A stretch of DNA of 31,057 nt from an uncultured Oscillospiraceae bacterium (GTDB lineage Bacteria > Bacillota > Clostridia > Oscillospirales > Oscillospiraceae), in assembly GCA_900764755.1 (NCBI GenBank), contig CAAFPE010000122.1, positions 1-31,057 of the forward strand, written 5' to 3'. A program made the translations under genes and the position numbers. This document shows positions 1-6,399 of this stretch, piece by piece; position 1 is the first letter of the stretch; the number at the start of each line of letters is the position of its first letter. Under the pieces are notes generated by a model. It ran no database searches. It worked only from the letters and a program-made list of their open reading frames with translations, and had not been told where the DNA came from.

Positions 1-69
1 CCCCCCCCCGTCAGCGGGCTGGGGGGGGGGGCCCGGCGTCTTGCATGGATGGGCCCGCTCCGATCCCGG
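1..69. other. GC homopolymer palindrome at left edge
   Basis: The window opens with nine C, then a short stem CAG-CGGG-CTG, then about ten G, so the two homopolymers can pair into one hairpin. It lies just past the recO stop codon on the minus strand and could act as a transcript end, but there is no T-tract. Because it is cut by the window edge, it could also be part of a longer repeat or a region of uncertain homopolymer length. No gene is supported here. Confidence 0.4.
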
Positions 70-837
70 TCACGGACGGTCCGGTGGGATCAACGTCAGG
101 CTCTTGTAAAAGTCCAGGGTGCGGAACCCCCGCTCCAGCTGGGTGAGCAGATAGGCCTCCGCCACTCCGGCCAGCGTATCCAGCCCCGCACCGTCCAGGC
201 GGAAGGAGAACAGCCGTTTCGGGTCCCCGTAGACAATGCGGCGCATCGCCGCCAGGGAGCCGCTGTCCAGCGGCAGAGAGATCCCCTCCCCCACAGAGCC
301 CCGGCAGCCCACGCAGTGGAGCACACCCTCCCGCAGATGGAAACGGGGCTCCTCCGGGGTGGGACAGCCGCACACCGCACAGGCATCCAGCAGGGGCTCA
401 TACCCCGCCAGACACATGGCCCGCAGTTCGAAGGCCGCCTTCACCAGCCCTAGGGGCCGGTCCAGCCGGTCCAGGGCGTGGAGGCTGTTCAGCAGCAGAG
501 AGAGCAGCTCCGGACAGGGCAAACCCTCCACCGCCAAAAGCTCCGTCACCTCGGCAAAATAGCAGCCCAGAGAAAATTTTTCCAGATCCTCCCGCATCCC
601 GCGAAATTCCCGGTCCACTGCCGCCTCCTGGACGTTCCAGCGCCCCCGGTACTCGTACAGCACCACATCGGACCACACCAGCAGCTGACAGCCTGCGGCG
701 ATGGGGCTCCCCTTTTTCCGGCAGCCCCGGGCAGAGGCGGTGAGCCGCCCCGCCTCCTGGGTGAGCAGCGTGAGGATCTTATCCGACTCCTTGTAGGCGG
801 TCTCCCGCAGGACAAGGGCCTTGGTTTGCAGGTGCAT
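70..837 (-). CDS. recO: DNA repair protein RecO
   Basis: RecO loads RecA onto SSB-coated single-stranded DNA together with RecR in the RecFOR pathway. The 255-residue product has the usual family length. It shows the N-terminal OB-type start (MHLQTKALVLRETAYKESDK) and a C4 zinc site with Cys153, Cys156, Cys175 and Cys178. An extra Cys158 sits beside the first pair. The ATG follows an AGGAGG ribosome-binding site by about eight bases. It is the last gene of the run that includes era; era followed by recO is the common Clostridia order. The 257 bases upstream, back to the 68-residue gene, carry no recognisable terminator, so co-transcription is likely. Confidence 0.96.
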   Translation of the reverse strand: MHLQTKALVLRETAYKESDKILTLLTQEAGRLTASARGCRKKGSPIAAGCQLLVWSDVVLYEYRGRWNVQEAAVDREFRGMREDLEKFSLGCYFAEVTELLAVEGLPCPELLSLLLNSLHALDRLDRPLGLVKAAFELRAMCLAGYEPLLDACAVCGCPTPEEPRFHLREGVLHCVGCRGSVGEGISLPLDSGSLAAMRRIVYGDPKRLFSFRLDGAGLDTLAGVAEAYLLTQLERGFRTLDFYKSLTLIPPDRP

Positions 838-1094
838 GAGACGCGCCTCCTATGTACTGCGGGCTTCAGACATCCCGCAGGCTGTTTGGGCCGCCCGGCC
901 CAGAGGCGCGGACCGTACCGGAAACCGTCGGTGTTCCCTGCTCCTCCCGGCTCCCGGCCAGGGCCAGGAACGCCTCTGGCAGCCCAGTTTTACAAAATAA
1001 TTCCCACAGTCCTGACTCGTCCACAGCCAGCCCTCCCATTCTGTCGTCTGTCGTTAGGCTGGCTGTTTTCCCCGGCTGCTATGACCGGGAAATG
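838..1094. other. Spacer between recO and the 68-aa gene, with a 10-bp inverted repeat
   Basis: This 257-base spacer has no convincing gene on either strand. It contains one perfect 10-bp inverted repeat, ACAGCCAGCC at 1023-1032 and its complement at 1057-1066, separated by 24 bases. On the plus strand it is followed by TTTTCCCC; on the minus (transcribed) strand no T-tract follows. It is therefore a weak terminator candidate for the operon direction. The recO ribosome-binding site (AGGAGG) is at the left end. Confidence 0.45.
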
Positions 1095-1301
1095 TTAGTC
1101 TGCTTCTTTTTCCAGTTCTCGCCGGATCAGATCCCTGGCGATGGAAAATGCCTGTATCCGCCGCTCTGCCAGGGTGATCTGGGACTGATACCGCCCCGTT
1201 TTCTCCTTGGTCCTCAGCGTCTCAGATACCTTTTGCAGCTTTCGGAGCGTCGAATCGATCTGCCGCTCCGCCTCTATCAGTTCCTGTCTTGTAACATCCA
1301 T
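1095..1301 (-). CDS. Small all-helical protein of unknown function (68 aa)
   Basis: I do not recognise the family. The 68 residues are rich in Arg, Glu, Lys and Gln with heptad-like spacing, no Pro or Gly-rich breaks, no Cys and no membrane segment, so a soluble coiled coil or helical hairpin is likely. The start is well supported: GGGAG, then five bases, then ATG. That ribosome-binding site is formed by a duplicated copy of the end of era, including the era stop codon, so the gene was probably once translationally coupled directly behind era. Its location between era and recO suggests it is expressed with them; no function can be assigned from sequence alone. Confidence 0.7.
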   Translation of the reverse strand: MDVTRQELIEAERQIDSTLRKLQKVSETLRTKEKTGRYQSQITLAERRIQAFSIARDLIRRELEKEAD

Positions 1302-1302
1302 A

Positions 1303-1358
1303 GTTACTCCCTGCGGTAGCCGAAATTCTGGATCGCCGATGGATTATCCCGCCAATTT
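1303..1358 (-). repeat. Detached duplicate of the era 3' end (copy 2)
   Basis: These 56 bases match 1524-1579 with a single difference (A1343 versus G1564). They encode the last 17 codons and the stop of era; the one change is synonymous (AAT/AAC for Asn). This copy no longer belongs to era but keeps the 68-aa gene's ribosome-binding site intact. The reading frame running into it (1304-1492, a chimera ending in the era tail) has no support as a gene. Confidence 0.93.
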
Positions 1359-1523
1359 ATCCCACAAAAGCTTCCGCTTTTGCGGGGGCCCGTTTTGGAT
1401 TTTGTCCCAGGGAAGAAGCTCCCCCGGGACCAAGGTTTTTCCTCCGGAAAAACGCTTGTACGCGCCAAGGCGCGGCTCGCATACGCTCGCAAAGAAAATT
1501 GGCTCGTCAGATACCGCCTCTCT
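1359..1523. mobile_element. 165-bp hairpin-rich insert between two copies of the era tail
   Basis: The segment is bracketed by the 56-bp direct repeats and codes for nothing convincing. It is a chain of short hairpins: CAAAAGC-ttcc-GCTTTTG at 1365-1382, a GTCCC/GGGAC pairing near 1403-1430, GTTTTTCC-tcc-GGAAAAAC at 1435-1453, and GCGCC-aa-GGCGC near 1462-1473. A 13-base stretch at 1491-1503 (AAAGAAAATTGGC) is the reverse complement of 1572-1584 inside era. The structure resembles a non-autonomous intergenic element, but the mechanism and the exact ends are inferred. Confidence 0.6.
1431..1460. repeat. 30-bp dispersed hairpin module, copy 1
   Basis: The module is an 8-bp stem (1435-1442 with 1446-1453) with a TCC loop, preceded by CAAG and followed by GCTTGTA. 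It matches 31028-31057 in the same orientation with three differences. One loop base changes, and one stem pair changes from T-A to G-C on both sides, so pairing is kept. Confidence 0.85.
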
Positions 1524-1579
1524 GTTACTCCCTGCGGTAGCCGAAATTCTGGATCGCCGATGGGTTATCCCGCCAATTT
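1524..1579 (-). repeat. era 3' end, copy within the functional gene (copy 1)
   Basis: This is the in-gene member of the 56-bp direct repeat, offset 221 bases from 1303-1358. It supplies the genuine Era C-terminus (…GYRRE, stop TAA). Era proteins normally end with a similar aromatic tail after the KH domain, so this copy looks functional and unaltered. Confidence 0.93.
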
Positions 1580-2421
1580 TCTTTGACCTTCACCCAGGTT
1601 TGGAGATACACCTTGGTCCCCATGAACCGCTCCATATCCTGCCGGGCCAGGGTGGACACCTTTTTCAGCATGGAGCCCCCCTTGCCGATGATAATGCCCT
1701 TGTGGCTGTTCTTCTCACAGTAGATGGTAGCGTCGATCTCGATGACCTCGTCGTCCCGCTCGGAGAATTTGGTGATCTCCACCGCTGTGCCGTGAGGGAT
1801 CTCCTTGTCCAGACACAGCAGCAGCTTCTCCCTTAAAATCTCTGCCATGATCTGCCGCTCCGGTTGGTCGGTGACCATGTCCTCGGGGAACAGCTGGGGT
1901 CCCTCCGGAAGGAAGCCCTCCAGCACGCCCAGCAGTTCCTCCACACCCTCGCCGCTCTTGGCGGAGATGGGCACCACGGCGGTGAAGTCGTGGGCCTGTC
2001 CATAGACCTGGATGACCTCCAGCAGCTTCTCCTTGTGCTCCAGGGTGTCCACCTTATTGATGACCAGCACCGAGGGGCACCCCAGGCTCTTGATCCGGGC
2101 GATCAGCTCCCGCTCCGGGTCGCCGATGTTGGGGATGGGCTCCACCAGAAGCAGCACGCCGTCCACGTCGGCCACGCTCTCCTTCACCACGTTGACCATG
2201 TAGTCCCCCAGGCGGGTGCGGGCCCGGTGCAGGCCGGGGGTGTCCACAAAGACGAACTGGCTCTCCCCCCGGTTCAGGATGGCACAGATCCGGCTGCGGG
2301 TGGTCTGTGGCTTGTTGGTGACGATGGCCACCTTCTCCCCCACCAGGGCGTTGGTCAGAGTGGACTTGCCCACATTGGGCCGGCCGCACAGGGTGATGAT
2401 GCCGGATTTTTTGATTGTCAT
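1525..2421 (-). CDS. era: GTPase Era
   Basis: Era is an essential GTPase that binds near the 3' end of 16S rRNA and checks maturation of the small ribosomal subunit. The 298-residue product has the G1 P-loop GRPNVGKS (13-20), the DTPG switch II, NKVD for guanine recognition, and a C-terminal KH RNA-binding domain with GKGG at 246-249. Length is typical. A GAGGAT ribosome-binding site precedes ATG by seven bases. Its neighbours ybeY (16S processing) and recO are its usual partners. The last 17 codons are duplicated 221 bases downstream (see 1303-1358), but the gene itself is intact. Confidence 0.98.
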   Translation of the reverse strand: MTIKKSGIITLCGRPNVGKSTLTNALVGEKVAIVTNKPQTTRSRICAILNRGESQFVFVDTPGLHRARTRLGDYMVNVVKESVADVDGVLLLVEPIPNIGDPERELIARIKSLGCPSVLVINKVDTLEHKEKLLEVIQVYGQAHDFTAVVPISAKSGEGVEELLGVLEGFLPEGPQLFPEDMVTDQPERQIMAEILREKLLLCLDKEIPHGTAVEITKFSERDDEVIEIDATIYCEKNSHKGIIIGKGGSMLKKVSTLARQDMERFMGTKVYLQTWVKVKENWRDNPSAIQNFGYRRE

Positions 2422-2483
2422 AAGATGATCCTCACTTTCTTGTATTCAGGGAATGCGAGCATTTTTCCTCCCCCAGGCGTGTG

Positions 2484-2586
2484 TAACCTTACATTCTCTT
2501 TTGCAGGGGCGCACAGCGTGCGCCCGTATTTCCAGAAGCTGCCCTTTGAACCAGCAGGCGCACGCTGTGCGCCCCTACGGATCAAA
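2484..2586. repeat. 103-bp palindromic repeat, copy 1
   Basis: This copy aligns end to end with 2901-3003 (offset 417) with only a few mismatches. It contains a perfect 20-bp inverted repeat, AGGGGCGCACAGCGTGCGCC at 2505-2524 and its complement at 2557-2576. Each arm is itself a small hairpin with a 3-base loop. It lies directly after the stop codon of the 90-aa gene, so it may also end or stabilise that transcript. Confidence 0.92.
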
Positions 2587-2859
2587 TCAACCCGGTTCGT
2601 CCGATTCTTCGGAAGAAATGGCCTGCGTCAACCGGTCCAACTGGGCTTGAAGCTGCTGCAGCTGGTCTGCCTGAATCTGAAGCCGCGTGTCCATGTCCTT
2701 CAGCCGCTCCAGGCTCCGAACAACCACCATACTCGCCCCGGCCAGCAATCCAGTGGCGAAGAACAACCACCAAAACTCTATGAGTTTCTGCAATCCGCCG
2801 AACAAAAGGACGCCTAGGATCCCAAGTCCCCAGACGATCCATATTCCTGAACGCAACAT
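2587..2859 (-). CDS. Small membrane protein with coiled-coil tail (90 aa)
   Basis: I do not recognise the family. The N-terminal half contains two hydrophobic stretches (about residues 5-22 and 27-47, the latter WWLFFATGLLAGASMVVV), consistent with two membrane passes in a hairpin. Residues 48-80 are a Gln/Leu-rich amphipathic helix (LQIQADQLQQLQAQLDRL) likely to form a coiled coil, ending in an acidic tail. GGAGGAGG lies ten bases before ATG. It sits between ybeY and era, where many Firmicutes carry dgkA and cdd, and is bracketed by the two 103-bp repeats. Real expression is likely given the strong ribosome-binding site; function is unknown. Confidence 0.72.
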   Translation of the reverse strand: MLRSGIWIVWGLGILGVLLFGGLQKLIEFWWLFFATGLLAGASMVVVRSLERLKDMDTRLQIQADQLQQLQAQLDRLTQAISSEESDEPG

Positions 2860-2900
2860 CTTCCGTGCCTCCTCCCGTTTTCCCTCTGGAATGGGCTATA

Positions 2901-3003
2901 TAACCTTACGTTCATTTTTGCAGGGGCGCACAGCGTGCGCCCGTATTTCCAGAAGCTGCCCTTTGAACCGGCGGGCGCACGCTGTGCGCCCCTGCGGATC
3001 AAA
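2901..3003. repeat. 103-bp palindromic repeat, copy 2
   Basis: This is the second copy of the element at 2484-2586. Its inverted repeat is slightly longer, a perfect 22-bp pairing between 2921-2942 and 2973-2994. It lies 43 bases downstream of the 53-aa gene's stop codon and upstream of the 90-aa gene. Both copies are therefore on the 3' side of a small membrane-protein gene. Confidence 0.92.
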
Positions 3004-3046
3004 CCTGCATGGTCCGTCCGTCTCCGTGTGGCCCTGCAAATATCTG

Positions 3047-3208
3047 TCACCTGGTCAGCTTCCGCCACACCCACCAGAAGGCGGCCGCGGCGGCGCACAG
3101 GGCGGCGGCGATTATGGCCAGATCCTTGGCGGTGCGCTCCACCCCGATCTCTGCCAGCTCCTCCTCTTCCTCCAGCGGCACAAGCCGCAGATAGGGCTGC
3201 TCTCTCAT
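3047..3208 (-). CDS. Small single-pass membrane protein (53 aa) coupled to ybeY
   Basis: Reading from 3208 gives MREQPYLRLVPLEEEEELAE, then a basic-acidic linker, then one hydrophobic Ala-rich segment (about residues 30-48) ending WWVWRKLTR. This fits a single-pass protein with a short acidic N-terminal domain. Its ATG overlaps the ybeY stop (ATGA), and AGGAG lies eight bases upstream inside ybeY, so translation is coupled to ybeY. I do not recognise a family. It occupies the place where dgkA, also a small membrane protein, commonly follows ybeY, but it lacks the length and conserved residues of DgkA. Confidence 0.68.
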   Translation of the reverse strand: MREQPYLRLVPLEEEEELAEIGVERTAKDLAIIAAALCAAAAAFWWVWRKLTR

Positions 3209-3711
3209 GGCTGTCTCTCCTGTTCTGTCTTCCGGGTGAGCCCCAGTCTCCCCAGGACAGCCTCCTCCCTGGCCCGCATCTGGGCCTTCATGGGGCCCTC
3301 GTCCAGGTGGTCATAGCCCAGCAGATGGAGCACCGAATGGACGGTGAGATAACACAACTCCCGCTCCACACTGTGGCCAAACTCCTCCGCCTGGGCCGCC
3401 GCCCGCTCCAGGGAGATGCACATATCCCCCAGGGGGACCAGACCGGTCTCCGGGTCCTCCTCCCCCTCCTCCGGGTGCTGTCCGGGCTCCAGGTCAAACA
3501 TGGGGAAGGAGAGCACATCGGTGGGCCGGTCCACCTCCCGCATCTCCCGGTTGATCTGGTGGATGCCTGCGTCGTCGGTGAGAAGCACACTAATCTCACA
3601 GGGCAGCGTGACCCCCTCCGCCTCCAATGCGGCGGAGATCACCTTGTCCAGCAGGGCCTCAGTCTCCGGAGGGCACTCCACCTCGGTCTCAAAGATAATG
3701 GTGTGATCCAT
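3205..3711 (-). CDS. ybeY: Endoribonuclease YbeY (rRNA maturation factor)
   Basis: YbeY is a zinc-dependent RNase involved in 16S rRNA 3' end processing and ribosome quality control. The hallmark HSVLHLLGYDH is present, with His125, His129 and His135 as the metal ligands. I place the start at 3711 (MDHTIIFETEV), because GGGAG lies seven bases before this ATG. The in-frame ATG ten codons upstream (3741) has no comparable site. The resulting 168 residues match the family. It lies between phoH and the 53-aa membrane protein, overlapping the latter by four bases. Confidence 0.95.
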   Translation of the reverse strand: MDHTIIFETEVECPPETEALLDKVISAALEAEGVTLPCEISVLLTDDAGIHQINREMREVDRPTDVLSFPMFDLEPGQHPEEGEEDPETGLVPLGDMCISLERAAAQAEEFGHSVERELCYLTVHSVLHLLGYDHLDEGPMKAQMRAREEAVLGRLGLTRKTEQERQP

Positions 3712-3755
3712 CCAAGCACTCCCTTTCTCTATGTCTGTCATGGGTCTGCCGCGGC

Positions 3756-4742
3756 TCAGCCCCTGCGCTCCTTCTTGCCGCCGCCCTTCCGGTCCTCGTC
3801 CACCTCATAGGCCTTGATGATCCGCTGGACCAGGGCGTGGCGGACCACATCGCTCTCTCCCAGGCGGCAGATCGCGATGTCCTCCACCCCTTTCAGCACC
3901 CGCATGGCCTCCCGCAGGCCGGACACCTTATCCGCAGGCAGGTCGATCTGAGTAATGTCGCCGGTGATGACGATCTTGGAGCCGAAGCCCAGGCGGGTCA
4001 GGAACATCTTCATCTGCTCCCGGCTGGTGTTCTGCGCCTCGTCCAGAATAATGAAGCTGTCGTCCAGCGTCCGGCCGCGCATATAGGCCAGTGGGGCGAC
4101 CTCGATATTGCCCCGCTCCAGGTACTTCTGATAGGTGTCTGGGCCCAGCATATCAAACAGGGCGTCGTACAGGGGCCGCAGATAGGGGTCCACCTTGGAC
4201 TGGAGATCCCCCGGCAGGAAGCCCAGCCGCTCCCCTGCCTCCACCGCGGGGCGGGTGAGGATGATGCGGTTGACCTGCTTCTCCCGGAAGGCGGCCACCG
4301 CAGCCGCCACCGCCAGATAGGTCTTTCCGGTGCCGGCCGGGCCGATCCCCAGCGTGACTACGTTGTTCTGGATGGCCTCGATATACTTCTTCTGCCCCAG
4401 GGTCTTAGCCTTGATGGGCTTGCCCTTGGCCGTAATGCACAGTACATCGGCCGCCAGGTGGTGGATCTGCTCCTCCCGGCCCTCCCGGACCAGCTGGAGG
4501 ACATAGCGGACGTTTTGCTCCCCGATGGACTCCCCCCGGGAGGCCAGGGTCATCAGATTTTCAATGACCCGGGCGGCATACATCACCTTTTCCGGGTCCT
4601 CCCCGGCAATTTTCAGCTGCGCGTCCCGGTTCACCACCGAGACCCCCAGCTCCGCTTCGATCAATCGGATATTCTCGTCAAAGGAGCCAAAGACACTGAT
4701 GGTGTCCTCCAGACGCTCCAGGCTGATGCTCTGTTCTGTCAT
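3756..4742 (-). CDS. phoH: PhoH family ATPase
   Basis: PhoH-like proteins are P-loop ATPases, thought to act in RNA metabolism beside YbeY, though the exact role is not settled. The product (328 aa) has an N-terminal KH-like region (about 10-80), Walker A GPAGTGKT at 134-141 and Walker B IILDEAQN at 231-238. A long charged tail ends GGGKKERRG. I chose the start at 4742 (MTEQSISLERLED), because GGAGAAGG lies about ten bases before it; a longer upstream reading overlaps yqfD. It starts 14 bases after the yqfD stop, so the two are co-transcribed. Confidence 0.95.
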   Translation of the reverse strand: MTEQSISLERLEDTISVFGSFDENIRLIEAELGVSVVNRDAQLKIAGEDPEKVMYAARVIENLMTLASRGESIGEQNVRYVLQLVREGREEQIHHLAADVLCITAKGKPIKAKTLGQKKYIEAIQNNVVTLGIGPAGTGKTYLAVAAAVAAFREKQVNRIILTRPAVEAGERLGFLPGDLQSKVDPYLRPLYDALFDMLGPDTYQKYLERGNIEVAPLAYMRGRTLDDSFIILDEAQNTSREQMKMFLTRLGFGSKIVITGDITQIDLPADKVSGLREAMRVLKGVEDIAICRLGESDVVRHALVQRIIKAYEVDEDRKGGGKKERRG

Positions 4743-4756
4743 GGGTGTACCTTCTC

Positions 4757-5986
4757 CTACTCCGCCGGGGTCTCCCCCGGGATCTCGCGGCCGCCGGGGA
4801 CCTCCATTCCGATCTCCTCCCGGCACTCCGCGGTCAGTGTCACCTCCAGCATCCCGCTGCGGACCCGGGCCGAATACTGGGTGGACAGCACCTGTCCATC
4901 CCCTCCGACCGTCTCCCCCAGCCGGAGCAGCAGGCGCTCCTCCAGCATAGTCCGGGCCGCTTCCAGGTCGATGGGGACCCTCTCTTTCTCATAGGCGCGG
5001 CAGCGCTCCCCCCGCAGCATCAGGGGCAGGCCCCGCCCACCCGGAAGGGTCAGCTGGTGTACCGTGGTTATTTTATCATACAACGGCCAGGGAATGCTAC
5101 TGTTTTTATAAAAATCCAGCCGCGCCCCCAGGCAGCTCAGGGACCACAGGGTCCGCTCCTCCCCGGTGTGCCGCTTCACCTCCGCCTGGACGGGGATGGC
5201 GGCAGACAGCGTCCGCCAGGTGCGGGCATAGACCTTGCCTCGTGCGTGGGTCTGATAGGTGCGCACCGGGAGATCGCTGTACTTGGGCGGCTCCATGGTG
5301 ATCACCCCGGAGATCAGCACCTCTCCCTCCGCCACCGTGTCCCCCTCCTGCACCGCGGCCTCTCCCGCCATGGGCTCCACCTGGGTGATCAGCCCGTCCG
5401 TTTCCGCCACGATGTCGTAATATCCATCCTCCCCGGCCAGCTCCGGGGGCTCCACCGCGTCCCGGACCACCACCTCCAGCCGGGTCCCATACAGGTTGAT
5501 GGACATCCAGGACAGCCCCTCCAGCCCCCGCAGGGCCTGCTGGGCGATGGTCTTGCGGTCCAGACCGGGGCCGTACGCCCCCGGCCGCACCCCGTACCGC
5601 CGCAGCTCCGACAGGATCTGGGCGGTGGGCACCTTTTCGCTGCCCACCACCTCCACAGTCAGGATGAACCTGGACAGAACGCTCACCGCCAGCAGGGCGA
5701 AGGCCAGCCCGATGAGGAAGGCATACCGCCGCCGGAACCGGGCCAGGAAGTCCGGCAGCCCCCGGGTCCCCTCCACCTCCACCTCGCAGCCCACCCGCTG
5801 AGCCAGGCGGCGCAGCTGGGGCAGGCTCCGGCGGTAGGTGGTCAGACGCATGGTATGGCTGTCCGCCCACTCCAGAGCCCAGCAGGCTACTCCCTCCTGG
5901 GCGCACAGGTTCAGCAGGCGCTCCGGGAACAGCCCCCGTGCCGTCAGAGTCGCCGTCCCCCGCAGATAGTTGACCGCGCGCTTCAT
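4757..5986 (-). CDS. yqfD: Sporulation protein YqfD
   Basis: YqfD is a mother-cell protein of the sigma-E regulon, needed for efficient sporulation in Bacillus; its biochemical role is not established. The 409-residue product has a cytoplasmic N-terminal part, one clear membrane segment at about 88-109 (YAFLIGLAFALLAVSVLSRF) and a large extracytoplasmic domain. The extracytoplasmic part contains the family's VVGSEKV and DGLITQVEP-type stretches. It follows yqfC by about ten bases and precedes phoH, the standard order. The C-terminus is Glu/Pro/Gly-rich and divergent. Confidence 0.93.
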   Translation of the reverse strand: MKRAVNYLRGTATLTARGLFPERLLNLCAQEGVACWALEWADSHTMRLTTYRRSLPQLRRLAQRVGCEVEVEGTRGLPDFLARFRRRYAFLIGLAFALLAVSVLSRFILTVEVVGSEKVPTAQILSELRRYGVRPGAYGPGLDRKTIAQQALRGLEGLSWMSINLYGTRLEVVVRDAVEPPELAGEDGYYDIVAETDGLITQVEPMAGEAAVQEGDTVAEGEVLISGVITMEPPKYSDLPVRTYQTHARGKVYARTWRTLSAAIPVQAEVKRHTGEERTLWSLSCLGARLDFYKNSSIPWPLYDKITTVHQLTLPGGRGLPLMLRGERCRAYEKERVPIDLEAARTMLEERLLLRLGETVGGDGQVLSTQYSARVRSGMLEVTLTAECREEIGMEVPGGREIPGETPAE

Positions 5987-5996
5987 CCCGCCGCCC

Positions 5997-6278
5997 CTAT
6001 GCCAGCTGAACGCCGGTGATGCGCCCGGTGATGAGCAGCTCCAGCCCGGTCATGGCCCGCAGCTCCAGGGCCTCCCCTGTGACCTTGACGATGTAGGAGC
6101 CCCCGCTGATGTGGATCTCCTCCGTCCCATAGGCCAGGATGCCCTTGTGGTTCTCCATCCGCAGCTCCCGGGTCCCCACCAGCTCCAGCCGCGGCACCCC
6201 GGCCACCGCGTCGGCCGGCAGGTCCAACAGCTCCGCCGTCCGCTCCAGCAGCCCCTCCCGAATCCCTTTGCCCGACAT
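5997..6278 (-). CDS. yqfC: Sporulation protein YqfC
   Basis: YqfC is a small YabP/YqfC-family protein encoded before yqfD and required for normal spore development. The 93 residues begin MSGKGIREGLLERTAELLDL and include the family's beta-rich core (HKGILAYGTEEIHI, GRITGVQLA). I start it at 6278, because GGGTGATG lies a few bases before this ATG. The longer in-frame upstream extension runs back through the polC terminator and has no ribosome-binding site. A possible sporulation promoter lies about 30-60 bases upstream. Confidence 0.92.
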   Translation of the reverse strand: MSGKGIREGLLERTAELLDLPADAVAGVPRLELVGTRELRMENHKGILAYGTEEIHISGGSYIVKVTGEALELRAMTGLELLITGRITGVQLA

Positions 6279-6295
6279 ACCATCACCCTTTCCCG

Positions 6296-6332
6296 CTATT
6301 TCTATGTGCCAGTGAGGAAAAAGATACGGGAC
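6296..6332 (-). promoter_or_regulatory. Candidate sigma-E-type promoter for yqfC
   Basis: On the minus strand, GTATCT is followed after about 15 bases by CATAGAAAT, loosely resembling the sigma-E pattern (ATA at -35, CATACAAT at -10). It sits between the polC hairpin and the yqfC start. yqfC-yqfD belongs to the sigma-E regulon in Bacillus. The match is imperfect, so this is a suggestion. Confidence 0.3.
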
Positions 6333-6361
6333 GCAGTCAAATCCAGGGGCGCTAACAAGCA

Positions 6362-6389
6362 GAAACGGCCGCCGGAGGGCGGCCGTTTC
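6362..6389 (-). terminator. Hairpin downstream of polC
   Basis: A perfect 12-bp stem pairs 6362-6373 (GAAACGGCCGCC) with 6378-6389, around a 4-base loop. It starts 11 bases after the polC stop codon. On the minus strand it is followed by TGCTTGTT rather than a clean T-run, so termination may be partial and allow some read-through into yqfC. Confidence 0.75.
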
Positions 6390-6399
6390 GCAGACAGGC

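Noticed and set aside
1304..1492. A 62-codon frame ending in the same residues as Era
   Set aside because: It is a chimera of the hairpin insert and the duplicated era tail, with no ribosome-binding site of note.
2484..3003. Insertion sequence or CRISPR interpretation of the 103-bp repeats
   Set aside because: There are only two copies here, with no transposase and no regular short repeat-spacer pattern.
4745..6019. A 424-codon plus-strand frame opposite yqfD and yqfC
   Set aside because: It has antisense composition and overlaps two recognised sporulation genes throughout.
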